Assembly (NCBI RefSeq): GCF_002086275.1
Contig: NZ_MVHT01000019.1
Span: forward strand, 1-64,000
Reading direction: 5' to 3'
Source of the DNA: Mycobacterium intermedium
GTDB taxonomy: Bacteria; Actinomycetota; Actinomycetes; Mycobacteriales; Mycobacteriaceae
DNA: 64,000 nt
Shown: positions 29,869-42,473 of the stretch, in pieces
How positions within the stretch are numbered: position 1 is the first letter of the stretch
Layout: every line of letters begins with the position of its first letter
The notes under the pieces: model-generated
Database searches by the model: none
Told to the model about the DNA's origin: nothing
The model's input: the letters and a program-made list of their open reading frames with translations, nothing else
Made by a program: the position numbers and the translations under genes

Positions 29869-30011
29869 GCTGTCCTCTTCGATCTTTCGCTCGTGGCCCT
29901 CGGCTCGTGACGCGGCTGTCCGGCTTGTAGTCGAGGGCGATTATGCCAGGTCAACCGCCATGAACCCAAAACACCGATAAGGGCTCGGACATTCCCGGCG
30001 GCGGGTTTGTG

Positions 30012-31925
30012 TCAGTCGTTGTCCATGTTGCCAGGTGTCGTCTTGGAAACCTGGACCAGGAACTCGTAGTTGGTCTTCGTCTTGCGCAGCTGCGAAATGA
30101 GCAGGTCGATGGCTTGGTGGGAATCCAAGCCCGACAGCACCCGGCGCAGCTTGTGCACGATGGCGAACTCGTCGGGCGAGAGCAAGAGCTCGTCCTTGCG
30201 GGTACCCGACGGATTCACGTCGACCGCGGGGAACACCCGGCGCTCGGAGATCTTGCGGTCCAACTTGAGCTCGGCGTTACCGGTGCCCTTGAACTCCTCG
30301 AAGATGACCGTGTCACCGGTGGAGCCCGTCTCCACCATCGCGGTGGCGATGATGGTCAGCGAGCCGCCTTCCTCGATGTTGCGGGCGGCGCCCAGGAAAC
30401 GCTTGGGCGGGTACAGCGCGGTCGAGTCGACACCACCGGACAGGATCCGGCCCGACGCCGGCGACGCGTTGTTGTACGCGCGGCCCAACCGGGTGATCGA
30501 GTCGAGCAGCACGACAACGTCCTTGCCCTGCTCCACCAGCCGCTTGGCCCGCTCGATCGCCAGCTCGGCGACCGAGGTGTGGTCTGACGGGGGCCGGTCG
30601 AACGTCGAGGCGATGACCTCTCCCTTGACCGAGCGGGTCATGTCGGTCACCTCTTCAGGCCGCTCGTCGACGAGCACGACCATGAGGTGGCATTCGGGGT
30701 TGTTCCTGGTGATGGCGTTGGCGATGTCCTGCAGAATGGTCGTCTTACCCGCCTTGGGCGGCGACACGATCAGGGCGCGCTGTCCCTTGCCGATCGGCAT
30801 GATCAGGTCGATGACGCGCGTCGTCAAGCGCTCGGGGGTCGTCTCCAGACGCAGCCGCTGGTTTGGATACAACGGCGTCAGCTTGCCGAAATCGGGCCGC
30901 TTCTTGGCGTCCTCGACCGGCCCGCCGTTGACGCTGTCCAAGCGCACCAGTGGGTTGAACTTCTGCCGCTGGTTGGGCTGCTCGCCGTCCTTGGGCACCC
31001 GTACCGCGCCGGTCACGGCGTCGCCGCGACGTAGGCCGTACTTACGCACCATGTTCATCGACACGTAGACGTCGTGCGGACCGGGCAAGTACCCCGACGT
31101 ACGGACGAACGCGTAGTTGTCGAGCACATCGAGGATCCCGGCGACCGGTTGGACGACGTCGTCCTCACGCAGTTCGGCTTCGCCACCGGCCTCGCCTGAT
31201 CGCTCGCCGCGGCGGCGGCGGTCGCGGAATCGGCGGCCACGACGGCCCTGCCGTCCTTCGCCTTCGTCGTCGCCACCGCGGGCCTGCTGACCACCCGAGC
31301 CCTGCTGGTCACCGCCTTGGTCCTGGTCGGAGTCCTTGCGTTCGGCGGTCTTGGTGTCCTGCCCGCCGTCCTGGCGGTTCTCGGCTTTCTCGGCTTTGTC
31401 AGCTTGGTTGGCTTTGTCGTCGGTGTTGGCTTTGTCGTCGGCTTTGTTGTCGGCGCCGCCATCGGCACCGGAGGACGACCCGGCGTCGCGCGATGCGCCG
31501 CGACGCTCCCGACGCCGCGGTCCGGCCGACTGACCGCTCTGCTCGTCCTTGGACGGTGCCTCGGTTGTCGTCGACGCCTCGGCCTTGGGGGCGTCCGCGC
31601 CGGCGTCTGCAGCCTCTGTCGAGGGCGCTTTGGTACCCGACACACCGTTGGACTGGTTTCTGATTTCCTGGATCGCGGCGATCAATTCGCTCTTGCGCAT
31701 GCCCGAGGTGCCCTTGACGCCAACCTGGTTGGCCAGTGCACGCAATTCGGGCAGCACCATCGTGGATAGGGAGCCCGAGCCGGCCAATGCAGTGGTCTTT
31801 ACATCTGAAGTGGCTGGGGTGTCCTTGGTTTCTTGAGTCGCTCGACTTTCGCGAGACTCGGTGGCGGCGGAAACCGACGTGACGTCGGTGCTGTCGCTAG
31901 CCGTGATGAGGTCCGTATCAGACAC
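30012..31925 (-). CDS. rho: Transcription termination factor Rho with long disordered insert
   Basis: Hexameric RNA helicase that ends untranslated transcripts. The 637 residues begin with a Rho N domain (LPELRALANQVGVKGTSGMR, then KSELIAAIQEI), followed by about 150 low-complexity residues rich in Asp, Lys, Ala and Gly and an Arg-rich patch, then the RNA-binding domain and the ATPase with Walker A SPPKAGKTT near residue 390. The insert is typical of actinobacteria and longer here than the ~600-residue M. tuberculosis protein I recall. GTG start after an AAAGGAAA ribosome site. Confidence 0.96.
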   Translation of the reverse strand: MSDTDLITASDSTDVTSVSAATESRESRATQETKDTPATSDVKTTALAGSGSLSTMVLPELRALANQVGVKGTSGMRKSELIAAIQEIRNQSNGVSGTKAPSTEAADAGADAPKAEASTTTEAPSKDEQSGQSAGPRRRERRGASRDAGSSSGADGGADNKADDKANTDDKANQADKAEKAENRQDGGQDTKTAERKDSDQDQGGDQQGSGGQQARGGDDEGEGRQGRRGRRFRDRRRRGERSGEAGGEAELREDDVVQPVAGILDVLDNYAFVRTSGYLPGPHDVYVSMNMVRKYGLRRGDAVTGAVRVPKDGEQPNQRQKFNPLVRLDSVNGGPVEDAKKRPDFGKLTPLYPNQRLRLETTPERLTTRVIDLIMPIGKGQRALIVSPPKAGKTTILQDIANAITRNNPECHLMVVLVDERPEEVTDMTRSVKGEVIASTFDRPPSDHTSVAELAIERAKRLVEQGKDVVVLLDSITRLGRAYNNASPASGRILSGGVDSTALYPPKRFLGAARNIEEGGSLTIIATAMVETGSTGDTVIFEEFKGTGNAELKLDRKISERRVFPAVDVNPSGTRKDELLLSPDEFAIVHKLRRVLSGLDSHQAIDLLISQLRKTKTNYEFLVQVSKTTPGNMDND

Positions 31926-32189
31926 GGATTTCCTTTCTTTCCCCTGCTGATCAGGTCATGCGGGGGGTTCGTGCAATCAGCTAGATGGCCGAATGCCCAA
32001 TAGTCGACTCTGCAACGGTGATCGCCAATAAGGGGGCGGAGTAAGCGGCGAACCTCGTACGAGAAGAATTGGTGGTTTGTCCTAGCGGCAATGCAGTGTA
32101 TGCAGATGCAGGTGCTGCGATTGCTGGACGGCTCCGAGGATAGCCCGCTTCCTGGCGGGAAGCAAGCAACCCCCCGGCAACGTTGTGAA

Positions 32190-34311
<2,122 letters not shown>

Positions 34312-34315
<4 letters not shown>

Positions 34316-35637
34316 ATGCTGGTTCCTTCCAATCGCAGCACGCTTGCCACCCCCGAGACAACGTCCAAGTCGGCCAGTGCATCAACGGTTTCCGAGAGCG
34401 CGGCATCGGTCGCTTGGTGGGTGACCACAACGATGCGTGCGCCCACCCATCGGCCGCCCTCGTCCACCACGCCTTCCTGGCGAACTTCGGCGATGCTCAC
34501 CTCACGTTTGGCGAATTCGGCTGCGACGGCGGACAGTACGCCGGGTTTATCGGCGACGTTCATGCTGACGTAGTAGCGGGTGGGGATGAAGCCCATTGGA
34601 GCCACCGGCAATTGGGCGTACTGGGACTCGCGTGGGCCGCGGCTGCCCAGGACCCTGTTACGCGCCGCCATCACCAGATCACCGGTGACCGCCGAGGCGG
34701 TGGGTGCGCCGCCGGCACCCTGGCCGTAGAACATCAGGCGCCCGGCCGCCTCGGCCTCGACCACGACGGCGTTGAACGCCCCGTTGACCGAGGCGAGCGG
34801 ATGCGACAAGGGCACCAGAGCGGGATAGACCCGGGCCGAAACCCGTTGCTGTCCTTCGTCGGTGGTGATGCGCTCGCAAATCGAGAGCAGTTTGATGGTG
34901 CAGCCCAGCGACCGTGCGGACGCGAAATCCGCCGGGGTGATCTTGGTGATGCCTTCGCGGTACACGTCATCCGCGGTCACCCGGGTGTGAAAGGCGATGG
35001 ACGCCAGAATGGCGGCTTTGGCCGCCGCGTCGTAACCTTCCACGTCCGCGGTGGGGTCGGCCTCGGCGTACCCCAGCGCGCTCGCGTCGGCCAGGGCGCT
35101 TTCGTAGTCGGCACCGGTGCTGTCCATGGCGGACAGGATGTAGTTGGTGGTGCCGTTGACGATGCCGGCCACGCGTAGGACCGTGTCGCCGGCAAGTGAC
35201 TGGGTCAGCGGGCGGATCACCGGGATCGCGCCGGCGACCGCCGCCTCGAAATACAGGTCGACGAACGCGCTTTCGGCGGCCTTGGCCAACTCGCCGGTGG
35301 AGGTCGACAGTAGCGCCTTGTTGGCTGTCACAACGGACTTGCCGTGCTTGATCGCGGAGAGGATCGCCTTGCGGGCCGGTTCGACCGGGCCCATCACTTC
35401 GACGACGATGTCGACGTCATCGCGTGACACCAGCTCGTCAATGTCGTCGGTCAGCAGTTCGATCGGTACGCCTCGGTCGGCGGAGACGCGGCGCACTCCC
35501 ACGCCGCGCAGCACCAATGGGGCCCCGATGCGGCCGGCAAGATCGTCGGCGCTCTCGTTGATGATGCGCACGACTTCACTGCCGACGACACCCAACCCCA
35601 GTACCGCTACGCCGACCGGCTTTTCGTCATCCGGCAC
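34312..35637 (-). CDS. hom: Homoserine dehydrogenase
   Basis: NAD(P)H-dependent reduction of aspartate semialdehyde to homoserine, the branch point to threonine and methionine. The 441 residues contain the nucleotide-binding [11 protein letters not shown], the family motif [18 protein letters not shown] and a C-terminal ACT domain ([18 protein letters not shown]) for threonine feedback. GTG start 3 bases after the lysA stop. Confidence 0.96.
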
Positions 35638-35640
35638 AGG

Positions 35641-37059
35641 TCACCTCACTTCCAAACTCAGCAGATCGTCGACCGTCTCCCGGCGCAGAATCAGGCGGGA
35701 CTTGCCTGCGTTGACGGCTACCACCGCAGGGCGGCCAAGCAGGTTGTAACGGCTCGACAATGAATAGCAGTACGCTCCGGTCGCTGCGACGGCGATCAGG
35801 TCGCCGGGCCGCAGGTCGTCGGGCACCCAGGTGTCGCGAACGATGATATCGCCGGTCTCACAATGCTTTCCGACAACCCGGGCCGACACCGCGGGCGCAT
35901 CGCTGAGCCGGGATACCAGCCTGACGTCGTATTGCGCGTCATAGAGAGCGGGCCGGATGTTGTCGCTCATGCCGCCGTCGACGCTGACATAGCGCCGGTT
36001 TGCGGTGGAGCTGACGTCGACATCCTTGACGGTGCCGACCTCATAGAGCGTGACGGTCCCGGGTCCGGCGATGGCGCGTCCGGGCTCAACGACCAGCTTC
36101 GGCGTGGGCAGGCCGGCGGCGGCCGATTCGTTGCTGACGATGGTGCTCAGCTTGGCGGCCAGGTCGGCTATCGGGGGCGGATCGTCGGACGGTAGGTACG
36201 AGATACCCAATCCCCCACCGAGGTCGATCGTGGCAAGCTGCGCGGTCTTTTCCGCGCCGAACTCGCGGACGACCTCGCGCAACAGGCCGATGACGCGGTG
36301 CGCGGCGATCTCGAAGCCCGCGACATCGAAGATCTGCGAACCGATGTGGCTGTGCAAGCCAACCAGACGCAGGTGATCGGTGGCGAAAACCCGGCGGATC
36401 GCGGCCATGGCCGCACCGCTGGCAATGGACAACCCGAACTTCTGGTCTTCGTGGGCGGTGGAGATGAACTCGTGGGTGTGCGCCTCGACTCCGACGGTGA
36501 GCCGCACGAGAACGTCCTGGACGACTCCCGCCTCGCCCGCGATCGCGTCCAGACGCTCGATTTCCTGCATCGAGTCCACGACTACATGGCCCACACCGGC
36601 TTTGACGGCCGCGGTCAATTCGGCGACCGATTTATTGTTGCCGTGCAGGGCAATTCGGCCCGGGGGGAAGTTCGCATGCAGCGCCACCGCGAGCTCACCG
36701 CCGGTGCACACGTCCAGCGACAGGCCCTCTTGGTCGATCCATCTCGCTATTTCGGTACACAGGAACGCCTTTGCCGCATAGTGCACGTGCTCGCCACCGC
36801 CGAATGCCGAGGCGGTCTCGCGGCAGCGGGAGCGGAAGTCGTCCTCGTCGATGACGAACAGCGGCGTGCCGTACTCGTGCGCGAGGTCGGTCAGCTTGAG
36901 GCCACCGATGCTGACAACACCGGATTCGTCACGAGTGGTGTTGCGCGGCCATACATTTGGCGCCAGCCGTAGTAGCTCGTCCGTGGACTGCGGACGCGGG
37001 GGGCTGGGCGCGGGTCGGGTCTCTTCGGCGTGGCGAGGACCGGCGGGATGAACGTTCAC
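35641..37059 (-). CDS. lysA: Diaminopimelate decarboxylase
   Basis: PLP enzyme for the last step of lysine synthesis, consuming the peptidoglycan precursor meso-DAP. From GTG 37059 the protein has 472 residues; PLP lysine is Lys97 in [10 protein letters not shown], with HSHIGSQI and the phosphate-binding EPGRAIAG further on. The first ~25 residues ([18 protein letters not shown]) are a Pro-rich extension relative to M. tuberculosis. GTG 37059 overlaps the argS stop as GTGA; I prefer it to an in-frame start at 37128 that would lie deep inside argS. Confidence 0.94.
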   Translation of the reverse strand: MNVHPAGPRHAEETRPAPSPPRPQSTDELLRLAPNVWPRNTTRDESGVVSIGGLKLTDLAHEYGTPLFVIDEDDFRSRCRETASAFGGGEHVHYAAKAFLCTEIARWIDQEGLSLDVCTGGELAVALHANFPPGRIALHGNNKSVAELTAAVKAGVGHVVVDSMQEIERLDAIAGEAGVVQDVLVRLTVGVEAHTHEFISTAHEDQKFGLSIASGAAMAAIRRVFATDHLRLVGLHSHIGSQIFDVAGFEIAAHRVIGLLREVVREFGAEKTAQLATIDLGGGLGISYLPSDDPPPIADLAAKLSTIVSNESAAAGLPTPKLVVEPGRAIAGPGTVTLYEVGTVKDVDVSSTANRRYVSVDGGMSDNIRPALYDAQYDVRLVSRLSDAPAVSARVVGKHCETGDIIVRDTWVPDDLRPGDLIAVAATGAYCYSLSSRYNLLGRPAVVAVNAGKSRLILRRETVDDLLSLEVR

Positions 37060-38708
37060 ATGCGCTCCGGGGCACTCACTCCGAGGATTGCCAGCCCGTT
37101 GGCGATGACCTGACGGGTCGCCTGGCACAGCGCGAGACGTGCGGCATTGAGGTCGGTGGGTTCCTCGTCACCCTGCGGCAGCACCCGGCACGAGTCGTAG
37201 AACCGGTGGTAGTCGCCGGCCAGGTCTTCCAGGTAGCGGGTGATCCGGTGTGGTTCGCGCAGCGACGCGGCCGTCTTGAGCACCCGCGGAAACTCCCCGA
37301 TGGTGCGCAGCAACGTGCCCTCTTTGTCGTGGCTGAGCAGATCGAGGTGTTCGGTGTCCGGGGCGAGGCCGAGTTCGGCGGCGTTGCGCGCCAAGGCCGA
37401 GAGCCGGGCGTGCGCGTATTGCACGTAATACACCGGGTTTTCGTTCGAGGCGGAGGACCACAGTTCCAGATCGATGTCGATCGCGGTGTCCACCGACGAA
37501 CGGATCAGGCTGTAGCGCGCGGCGTCGACGCCCAGCGCCTCGACCAGGTCGTCGAGGGTGATCACGGTGCCCGCGCGCTTGCTCATCCGGACCGGTTGAC
37601 CGTCACGGACCAGGTTGACCATCTGCCCGATGAGCACCTCGACCGTGGCCGGGTCCTCCCCGAACGCGGCCGCCGCCGCCTTGAGCCGCGAGATGTATCC
37701 GTGGTGGTCGGCACCGAGCATGTAGATGCACAGGTCGAAGCCGCGTTCGCGCTTGTCCAGGTAGTATGCGAGGTCGCCGGCGATATACGCCGGCTTGCCG
37801 TCGCTCTTGATCACGACGCGGTCCTTGTCGTCACCAAAAGCGCTGCTGCGCAACCAGGTTGCGCCGTCCTTTTCGTAGATGTTGCCCGTTTCGCGCAATC
37901 GGGCGATGGCCTGGTCGACCCGGCCGCTGGTGTGCATCGAGTCTTCATGGGTGTAGACGTCGAAGTCGGTGCCGAATTCGTGCAACGACTCCTTGATGTG
38001 GCTGAACATCAGGTCGACACCGATTTCACGGAAGGTCTCGTGCATCTCGTCGTCGGGCAGGCTCAGCGCGTCCGGCGCCTTCTGCAGGACCTGGGCGGCG
38101 ATGTCGTTGATGTAGGTGCCCGCGTAGCCGTCTTCGGGCGTCGGTTCGCCCTTGGCCGCCGCGATCAAGGAGTTGGCGAACCGGTCGATCTGGGCGCCGT
38201 GGTCGTTGAAGTAGTACTCGCGGACCACGTCCGCGCCCTGGCTGGTCAACAGCCGACCCAGGGCGTCACCGACCGCGGCCCAGCGGGTGCCGCCGATGTG
38301 GATCGGCCCGGTGGGGTTGGCCGAGACGAATTCCAGATTGATCTTGTGCCCGGCCAGCAGGTCAGAGGTGCCGAAGGCGTCACCGGCCTCGATGACACTC
38401 TTGACGATCTGCGCCTGCGCCGAGGTCTCCAGGCGCATGTTGATGAAACCCGGTCCGGCCACCTCTGCGGAGGCGATACCGTCGGCGCCTGCCAGGGCCT
38501 CGGCGAGCCATCCGGCCAGCTCACGGGGGTTGGCGCCGACCTTCTTGCCCAGCTGCAGGGCCAGGTTGCTGGCGTAATCACCGTGCTCAGGGTTGCGCGG
38601 CCGCTCCACCGTGACCGTTGCCGGCAATGCGGACACGTCGAGGCCGTGCTCGGCCAGCACCGCAGTAGCGGTGGCTTTGAGCAGCTCAGCGAGGTCAGCG
38701 GGGGTCAC
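37056..38708 (-). CDS. argS: Arginyl-tRNA synthetase
   Basis: Charges tRNA-Arg. The 550 residues contain the class I HIGH motif ([12 protein letters not shown]) and the KMSKS equivalent VRMSKRAGT. The GTG at 38708 ([10 protein letters not shown]) gives exactly the length I recall for M. tuberculosis; the frame stays open upstream to 38801 but with no recognisable residues. A tRNA-Arg gene lies 112 bases upstream on the other strand. First gene of the argS-lysA-hom-thrC-thrB chain. Confidence 0.96.
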   Translation of the reverse strand: MTPADLAELLKATATAVLAEHGLDVSALPATVTVERPRNPEHGDYASNLALQLGKKVGANPRELAGWLAEALAGADGIASAEVAGPGFINMRLETSAQAQIVKSVIEAGDAFGTSDLLAGHKINLEFVSANPTGPIHIGGTRWAAVGDALGRLLTSQGADVVREYYFNDHGAQIDRFANSLIAAAKGEPTPEDGYAGTYINDIAAQVLQKAPDALSLPDDEMHETFREIGVDLMFSHIKESLHEFGTDFDVYTHEDSMHTSGRVDQAIARLRETGNIYEKDGATWLRSSAFGDDKDRVVIKSDGKPAYIAGDLAYYLDKRERGFDLCIYMLGADHHGYISRLKAAAAAFGEDPATVEVLIGQMVNLVRDGQPVRMSKRAGTVITLDDLVEALGVDAARYSLIRSSVDTAIDIDLELWSSASNENPVYYVQYAHARLSALARNAAELGLAPDTEHLDLLSHDKEGTLLRTIGEFPRVLKTAASLREPHRITRYLEDLAGDYHRFYDSCRVLPQGDEEPTDLNAARLALCQATRQVIANGLAILGVSAPERM

Positions 38709-38820
38709 GATCGTCCATCCTATTGGCTGGGGTGCTTGCCCCCCGAATCCATTGCGGTGGTCAGGCCTCCATTGTGATGCGTTACTCTGGGCGAGCCCCA
38801 TCGGTGCATCTGGTTTGTGC

Positions 38821-38893
38821 GCCCCCGTAGCTCAGGGGATAGAGCGTCTGCCTCCGGAGCAGAAGGCCGCAGGTTCGAATCCTGCCGGGGGCA
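38821..38893 (+). tRNA. tRNA-Arg (anticodon CCG)
   Basis: 73 nt folding as a full cloverleaf: acceptor stem GCCCCCG with CGGGGGC, D-arm GCTCAGGGGATAGAGC, anticodon stem TCTGC-loop CTCCGGA-GCAGA with anticodon CCG, T-arm CTGCAGG-like GCAGGTTCGAATCCTGC. CCA is not encoded. It reads CGG codons and lies divergent from argS. Confidence 0.97.
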
Positions 38894-39000
38894 CAAGCTT
38901 TTTTTGCAGCTCAGACTCGATTTTTGGGTGATAGCTCAACGGCCTGCGTGCGATCAGCGCGATTGTCGCGGCGCGGCGGCGGCGGACAGCAAACCCCTGG

Positions 39001-39483
39001 TCAGCCACCGCCCTCCTTGCGGGCCGCCTCGACCAGGTTGGCCGCCGACGTGGGGTCCATCTGGTAGAACATCGCGCCAGTGGGATCTGCCCACACGGTG
39101 ACACTCAGGTATTTCTGGGTGCCCTTGCGCGTGTGAACGGTGGCAAGCCCGTCGTATTTGTTGAGGCCGGTGTTGATCAGCGTCAAGTCGTCCGCAACCG
39201 TGATTCCGTAATCCTTGAACGCATCGAGAGTGTTCATCTGATTCTGCAGCAATTCGACGACCTGCTGCTTCACCAACGGAACGTTGACCGACGGCGGCGG
39301 CAGGGGCGGCGGCGGCGGCGGTGGCGGGGTGGTCCACCAGTGTCCGGCCACCACGACCGATATGGCGAAGGCCGCAACGGTGGCGGCAAGCACCGTCTGC
39401 ACCACGCGGATCTTGTTGGCCGTGCTCATGCCCCCGTATTGGCCAACGTCTTCATCGTCTAGGTCTTTCGCTTCCTCCACCAC
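39001..39483 (-). CDS. Membrane-anchored proline-rich secreted protein of unknown function
   Basis: 160 residues. A charged N-terminus is followed by a single hydrophobic segment (about 28-47), then TTPPPPPPPPLPPPS as a stiff linker, then a ~95-residue extracytoplasmic domain including VPLVKQQVVELLQNQMNTLD. The layout is that of a type II membrane protein or an uncleaved signal anchor. An alternative ATG at 39429 would shorten the cytoplasmic tail. I recognise no named family. Confidence 0.75.
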   Translation of the reverse strand: MVEEAKDLDDEDVGQYGGMSTANKIRVVQTVLAATVAAFAISVVVAGHWWTTPPPPPPPPLPPPSVNVPLVKQQVVELLQNQMNTLDAFKDYGITVADDLTLINTGLNKYDGLATVHTRKGTQKYLSVTVWADPTGAMFYQMDPTSAANLVEAARKEGGG

Positions 39484-40103
39484 GGTGGCCCATCATTCCG
39501 CGTTGCCGCGCCGCTTCACTGGATGCCACGCCGGTCCAGCGCTCCCGTTGTTCGCGAGCCTGTGTCGGTCTCGCAAAGGTGTAGGCAGGGCTATTGCTTG
39601 CACGGCGAGGTTCATTCGTCGTAGAGCGTCGCGGTCCATACCATTTCGGTCCGCTTGAGTCGACCACCCACGTGGCCGGGGTGCCCTGTAGGAGGTAGAC
39701 CTCGTCGATATCCCGCAGCGATCATCGGATCTCGTCGAGGGTGCGCGTGAACTGCGAGAGCTCGGCTCGATCCCGTCCCTGGTGTAGGCGCACTTCCAGA
39801 CGGCTCCCTGCCATAGGGCCACCGTAGCGGCGGAGGGTGACTAGCTGAAGCGCAGTTTCGTATCGAGCCAGCTACCTGAAGCGCGCTACAGCTCCTGCTC
39901 GGCCGCCCACTCGCCGTTGTCCTCAACAGAACACCACGGCACCGTCCGCGCTCACCCGCCGCCCAGTGCCACCAGCGCACCCCGCCCTCGGAGCGGGCCA
40001 AGGGCGGCAGCGCGGACACCGGAATGCCCATCGCGACCATTCTCGACATGACGAAGATCAGGGTCGCGATCGGAACGGCTTTCTGCAGTGCGCCCGTCGG
40101 CGA
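39484..40103 (-). pseudogene. Region of decayed hypothetical ORFs
   Basis: 620 bases with no intact gene. On the minus strand, from about 39850 down, one frame reads LVTLRRYGGPMAGSRLEVRL, continues through AELSQFTRTLDEIR, hits TGA, and resumes SLRDIDEVYLLQGTPATWVVD before breaking again near 39650, where another frame gives RTEMVWTATLYDE. Above it (40050-39860) GIPVSALPPLARSEGGVRWW is followed by frame changes and AVVFC, EDNGEWAAEQEL. These look like two small genes broken by stops and frameshifts. Family unknown. Confidence 0.4.
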
Positions 40104-41120
40104 TTACTTCATTGTGGCGAGGTTGTGCCAGAGGTTTTTGAGACTGTCTGTGCCTCCGAAGAGGGTGGTGAAGTTCGTTGAGTCGATCAGGACGATGTCA
40201 CCGGCCCGTTGCCCGCTGGGCGGCATCCAGATCAGCGCGTTGAACTCGGTGTTGCCGTCGGCGGTGAAGGGATGAGGCCGGTTGGGGTCAACGCGTTGAC
40301 GGCCCAGTACGCGCAAGGAGTCGCTTTCTGGTGCGGTCAGTTCGTAGTGCGGCAGGTGGGGATGGAAATTGAGGGTGGTGACGTTGTCGAGCAGCCGCGG
40401 AGTGTCCAAGTCGCGACACGCGCTGAGCGGAGCGATTTCATCGGTGCCGTCCACGACGGCAGGGCGAAGTCCCCATTTGTTGTAGACGGGAACGTCGAGC
40501 GCCTTCATCAGTGAGCGGGTGTAGGCGGTGAAGCGTTGCTGGCGTGGCACCAACGGGTCGCCATGGTGTAGGTACTCGACCTGCCGCTGCTGCATGTCGT
40601 CGGTGAAACCGACGTCATGATGCGGAGCCAGCAGCAGGCAGGTGCCTTCCCGCTTCAGCCATTCTTGAATGGCTGAAATTTCCTCCGGTGCCGCTTCCTC
40701 CTGCCCAACCAGATGATCCAGCCCGAACACCATCATGGTGTCGGTGTCAGCGAGGATCCGCTCGTCGATCAGCTGCTTGTAGCCCGCCTGATCAATGCGC
40801 TGAAACACCGCCACCGGATGGCCCGTCGCTTCACCGGCCAACTCTTGAAACGCCAGCGTCGAGCGGTGAAACAGCTCCAGAGTGCCTGCGACGCCTTGCA
40901 GGAAGTTGGCTTCGTCCCAATCCTCGCCTTCGTAGTTCGGCCATGCCGCCCTGCGCACCTCGGTCATGGTGGAGAACCTGTTGTCCAGTTCTTCAATATC
41001 GCGTTGCGACTCCCAGGGATAGCTCCACGTCCAGTAGATGCTGATGCGCCGCCCACCCGAATGTGTTCGTGGAACGTGCAGTTGGTTGTAGGTGCGAGCT
41101 CCGCGTCGTGTAGCGGTCAT
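40104..41120 (-). CDS. Uncharacterised protein with possible GATase1/ThuA-like fold, DyP cassette gene 3
   Basis: 338 residues, no signal peptide or membrane segment. The middle (residues ~115-175: DTMMVFGLDHLVG, EEISAIQEWLKREGTCLLL, APHHDVG) resembles the class I glutamine-amidotransferase-like or ThuA fold in which a chain asks whether a strip is visible beside a flat sheet, but no catalytic Cys is evident. It starts 15 bases after the DyP peroxidase stop and is surely in the same operon. It may process or protect the peroxidase substrate; this is inference. Function unknown. Confidence 0.7.
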   Translation of the reverse strand: MTATRRGARTYNQLHVPRTHSGGRRISIYWTWSYPWESQRDIEELDNRFSTMTEVRRAAWPNYEGEDWDEANFLQGVAGTLELFHRSTLAFQELAGEATGHPVAVFQRIDQAGYKQLIDERILADTDTMMVFGLDHLVGQEEAAPEEISAIQEWLKREGTCLLLAPHHDVGFTDDMQQRQVEYLHHGDPLVPRQQRFTAYTRSLMKALDVPVYNKWGLRPAVVDGTDEIAPLSACRDLDTPRLLDNVTTLNFHPHLPHYELTAPESDSLRVLGRQRVDPNRPHPFTADGNTEFNALIWMPPSGQRAGDIVLIDSTNFTTLFGGTDSLKNLWHNLATMK

Positions 41121-41135
41121 GAGTTTTCCTGCTGT

Positions 41136-42461
41136 TCAACTGAGTTGGGCGAGATAACGCATTGCCTTGATGCCGGGCAAGAAGAAGTACGCCCCGCCGG
41201 TCAGGGTCGTAAATGCTGGAAGTCCTTTGAGGACCTTTCGTATCGGACGCTTGGGGATCTTGAATTCGAGCGTGCCGTCCTGCGTGCCGCAGATCGGATC
41301 GTGTTCGTTGCCCAACTCGTGAAAGGTCCGGTCGTTGATCCAGACGTTCTGGGCGAACTCGAACTGCCGCATCAGGTTTGCGCAGATGATGAACGCGGCG
41401 ATGCCGCGGTCGGCGCCGTCGTCGGCAGCTCCGTCTGGAAGCGCAGGACCGTAGGTAGCCCCGCGGCGGATCATCCGCCGTCGGTTCATGTTGTGCGCGG
41501 TGTCCCTAGGGTTGAGCCGCCTCGCGTGAGCGCCGAGCGGGCATGCGTACCCATGCGGGTCCATCTCTTTGTAGTTGAAGTCGTTGTTGCGCATGGGATC
41601 GGCACCCAACTCGGGGTCATCCTTATCGGGCGCCAGCACAAGCGGGGCGCCGCTGCGCCAGCGACCCATGAACTTCGCCGCAAGCAACTCCTGTTCCTCG
41701 GGGGTCTCGGCGTTGTCGCTCAAGTACTCTCGGAAGAGGCCGACATGTTCCTGCAGCCGTCGGTACGCGGCGTATGTGCCGTTCCGGGACAGCACGTCCG
41801 GTTGCGGCAGATTAACTACCGGACCCAATTCGTCGGGATAGCCGAGGATGAACTCGCCCGCCTTCAGCGGGTCGCCGGAGCCCGGAGTGGGCTCCTCGCC
41901 GGTCCCCTCGATCACCGGTTGAGACAGGCGATCCCGGAAGCCGAAGTGGTCGTGGGCATAGTTGAACGGCGGTGTGGCATTCAGGTCCAGATACGATAGC
42001 CGCCGCACACCACCGATACGCGCGAGAAGGTCGTCGTGGACGCCGGTGGCCCTGGCCTGCTCGGCGTCATCACGGGCGAACAGGATCGCAATCGCGTGCA
42101 GATCCTCGCCGGCCAAACCGCCGACCCAGTTGTCGGGGTGGTTGGGGCCGGTATCACCCAAGATGTCAGCGCGTGCAGCCATCCCTTGGCGAAAGGCCTC
42201 GGGGAAGGTGTCCAGTGACTCCTCGGGCACTCCCAACGCTCGAAGACCCGTCCACGTGAACCCCAGCGTGACCCACCGCTTGGTGTCGTCCATCGTGCTC
42301 GGCACCGATGCCGCCGACTCCACGACTTCCACCATTTCGGACAGCCACGCCCGGCCGCCGACGGCCGTGTCGAAGGACAGGAACTCGTAGCGACCGGTCA
42401 TCGCCGGCGTGCGGGTCAGCAGAATGTGCTGGATGTCATCGAGTTCAAGCATGTTTGCCAC
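41136..42461 (-). CDS. DyP-type heme peroxidase family protein
   Basis: 441 residues. It fits the large (class V/C-D type) dye-decolourising peroxidases: FGFRDRLSQPVIEG stands where the family has GFxDGxSQP, followed by GEFILGYPDELG, GRWRSGAPLVL, and CPLGAHARRLNPRD with the probable proximal heme His. The distal Asp is kept, but the second Gly of the GxxDG motif is Arg, which could change heme access. No signal peptide. It lies 12 bases after one unknown gene and 15 before another, so three genes form a cassette. Confidence 0.82.
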   Translation of the reverse strand: MANMLELDDIQHILLTRTPAMTGRYEFLSFDTAVGGRAWLSEMVEVVESAASVPSTMDDTKRWVTLGFTWTGLRALGVPEESLDTFPEAFRQGMAARADILGDTGPNHPDNWVGGLAGEDLHAIAILFARDDAEQARATGVHDDLLARIGGVRRLSYLDLNATPPFNYAHDHFGFRDRLSQPVIEGTGEEPTPGSGDPLKAGEFILGYPDELGPVVNLPQPDVLSRNGTYAAYRRLQEHVGLFREYLSDNAETPEEQELLAAKFMGRWRSGAPLVLAPDKDDPELGADPMRNNDFNYKEMDPHGYACPLGAHARRLNPRDTAHNMNRRRMIRRGATYGPALPDGAADDGADRGIAAFIICANLMRQFEFAQNVWINDRTFHELGNEHDPICGTQDGTLEFKIPKRPIRKVLKGLPAFTTLTGGAYFFLPGIKAMRYLAQLS

Positions 42462-42473
42462 AGACTGCGGCGT

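Noticed and set aside
29920..29970. TTGACC close to CATAAT upstream of rpmE as a promoter
   Set aside because: The hexamers are only 3 bases apart on the minus strand, so they cannot be a -35/-10 pair.
36957..38777. 606-codon plus-strand frame opposite argS
   Set aside because: Shadow of argS, which has all class I synthetase motifs on the other strand.
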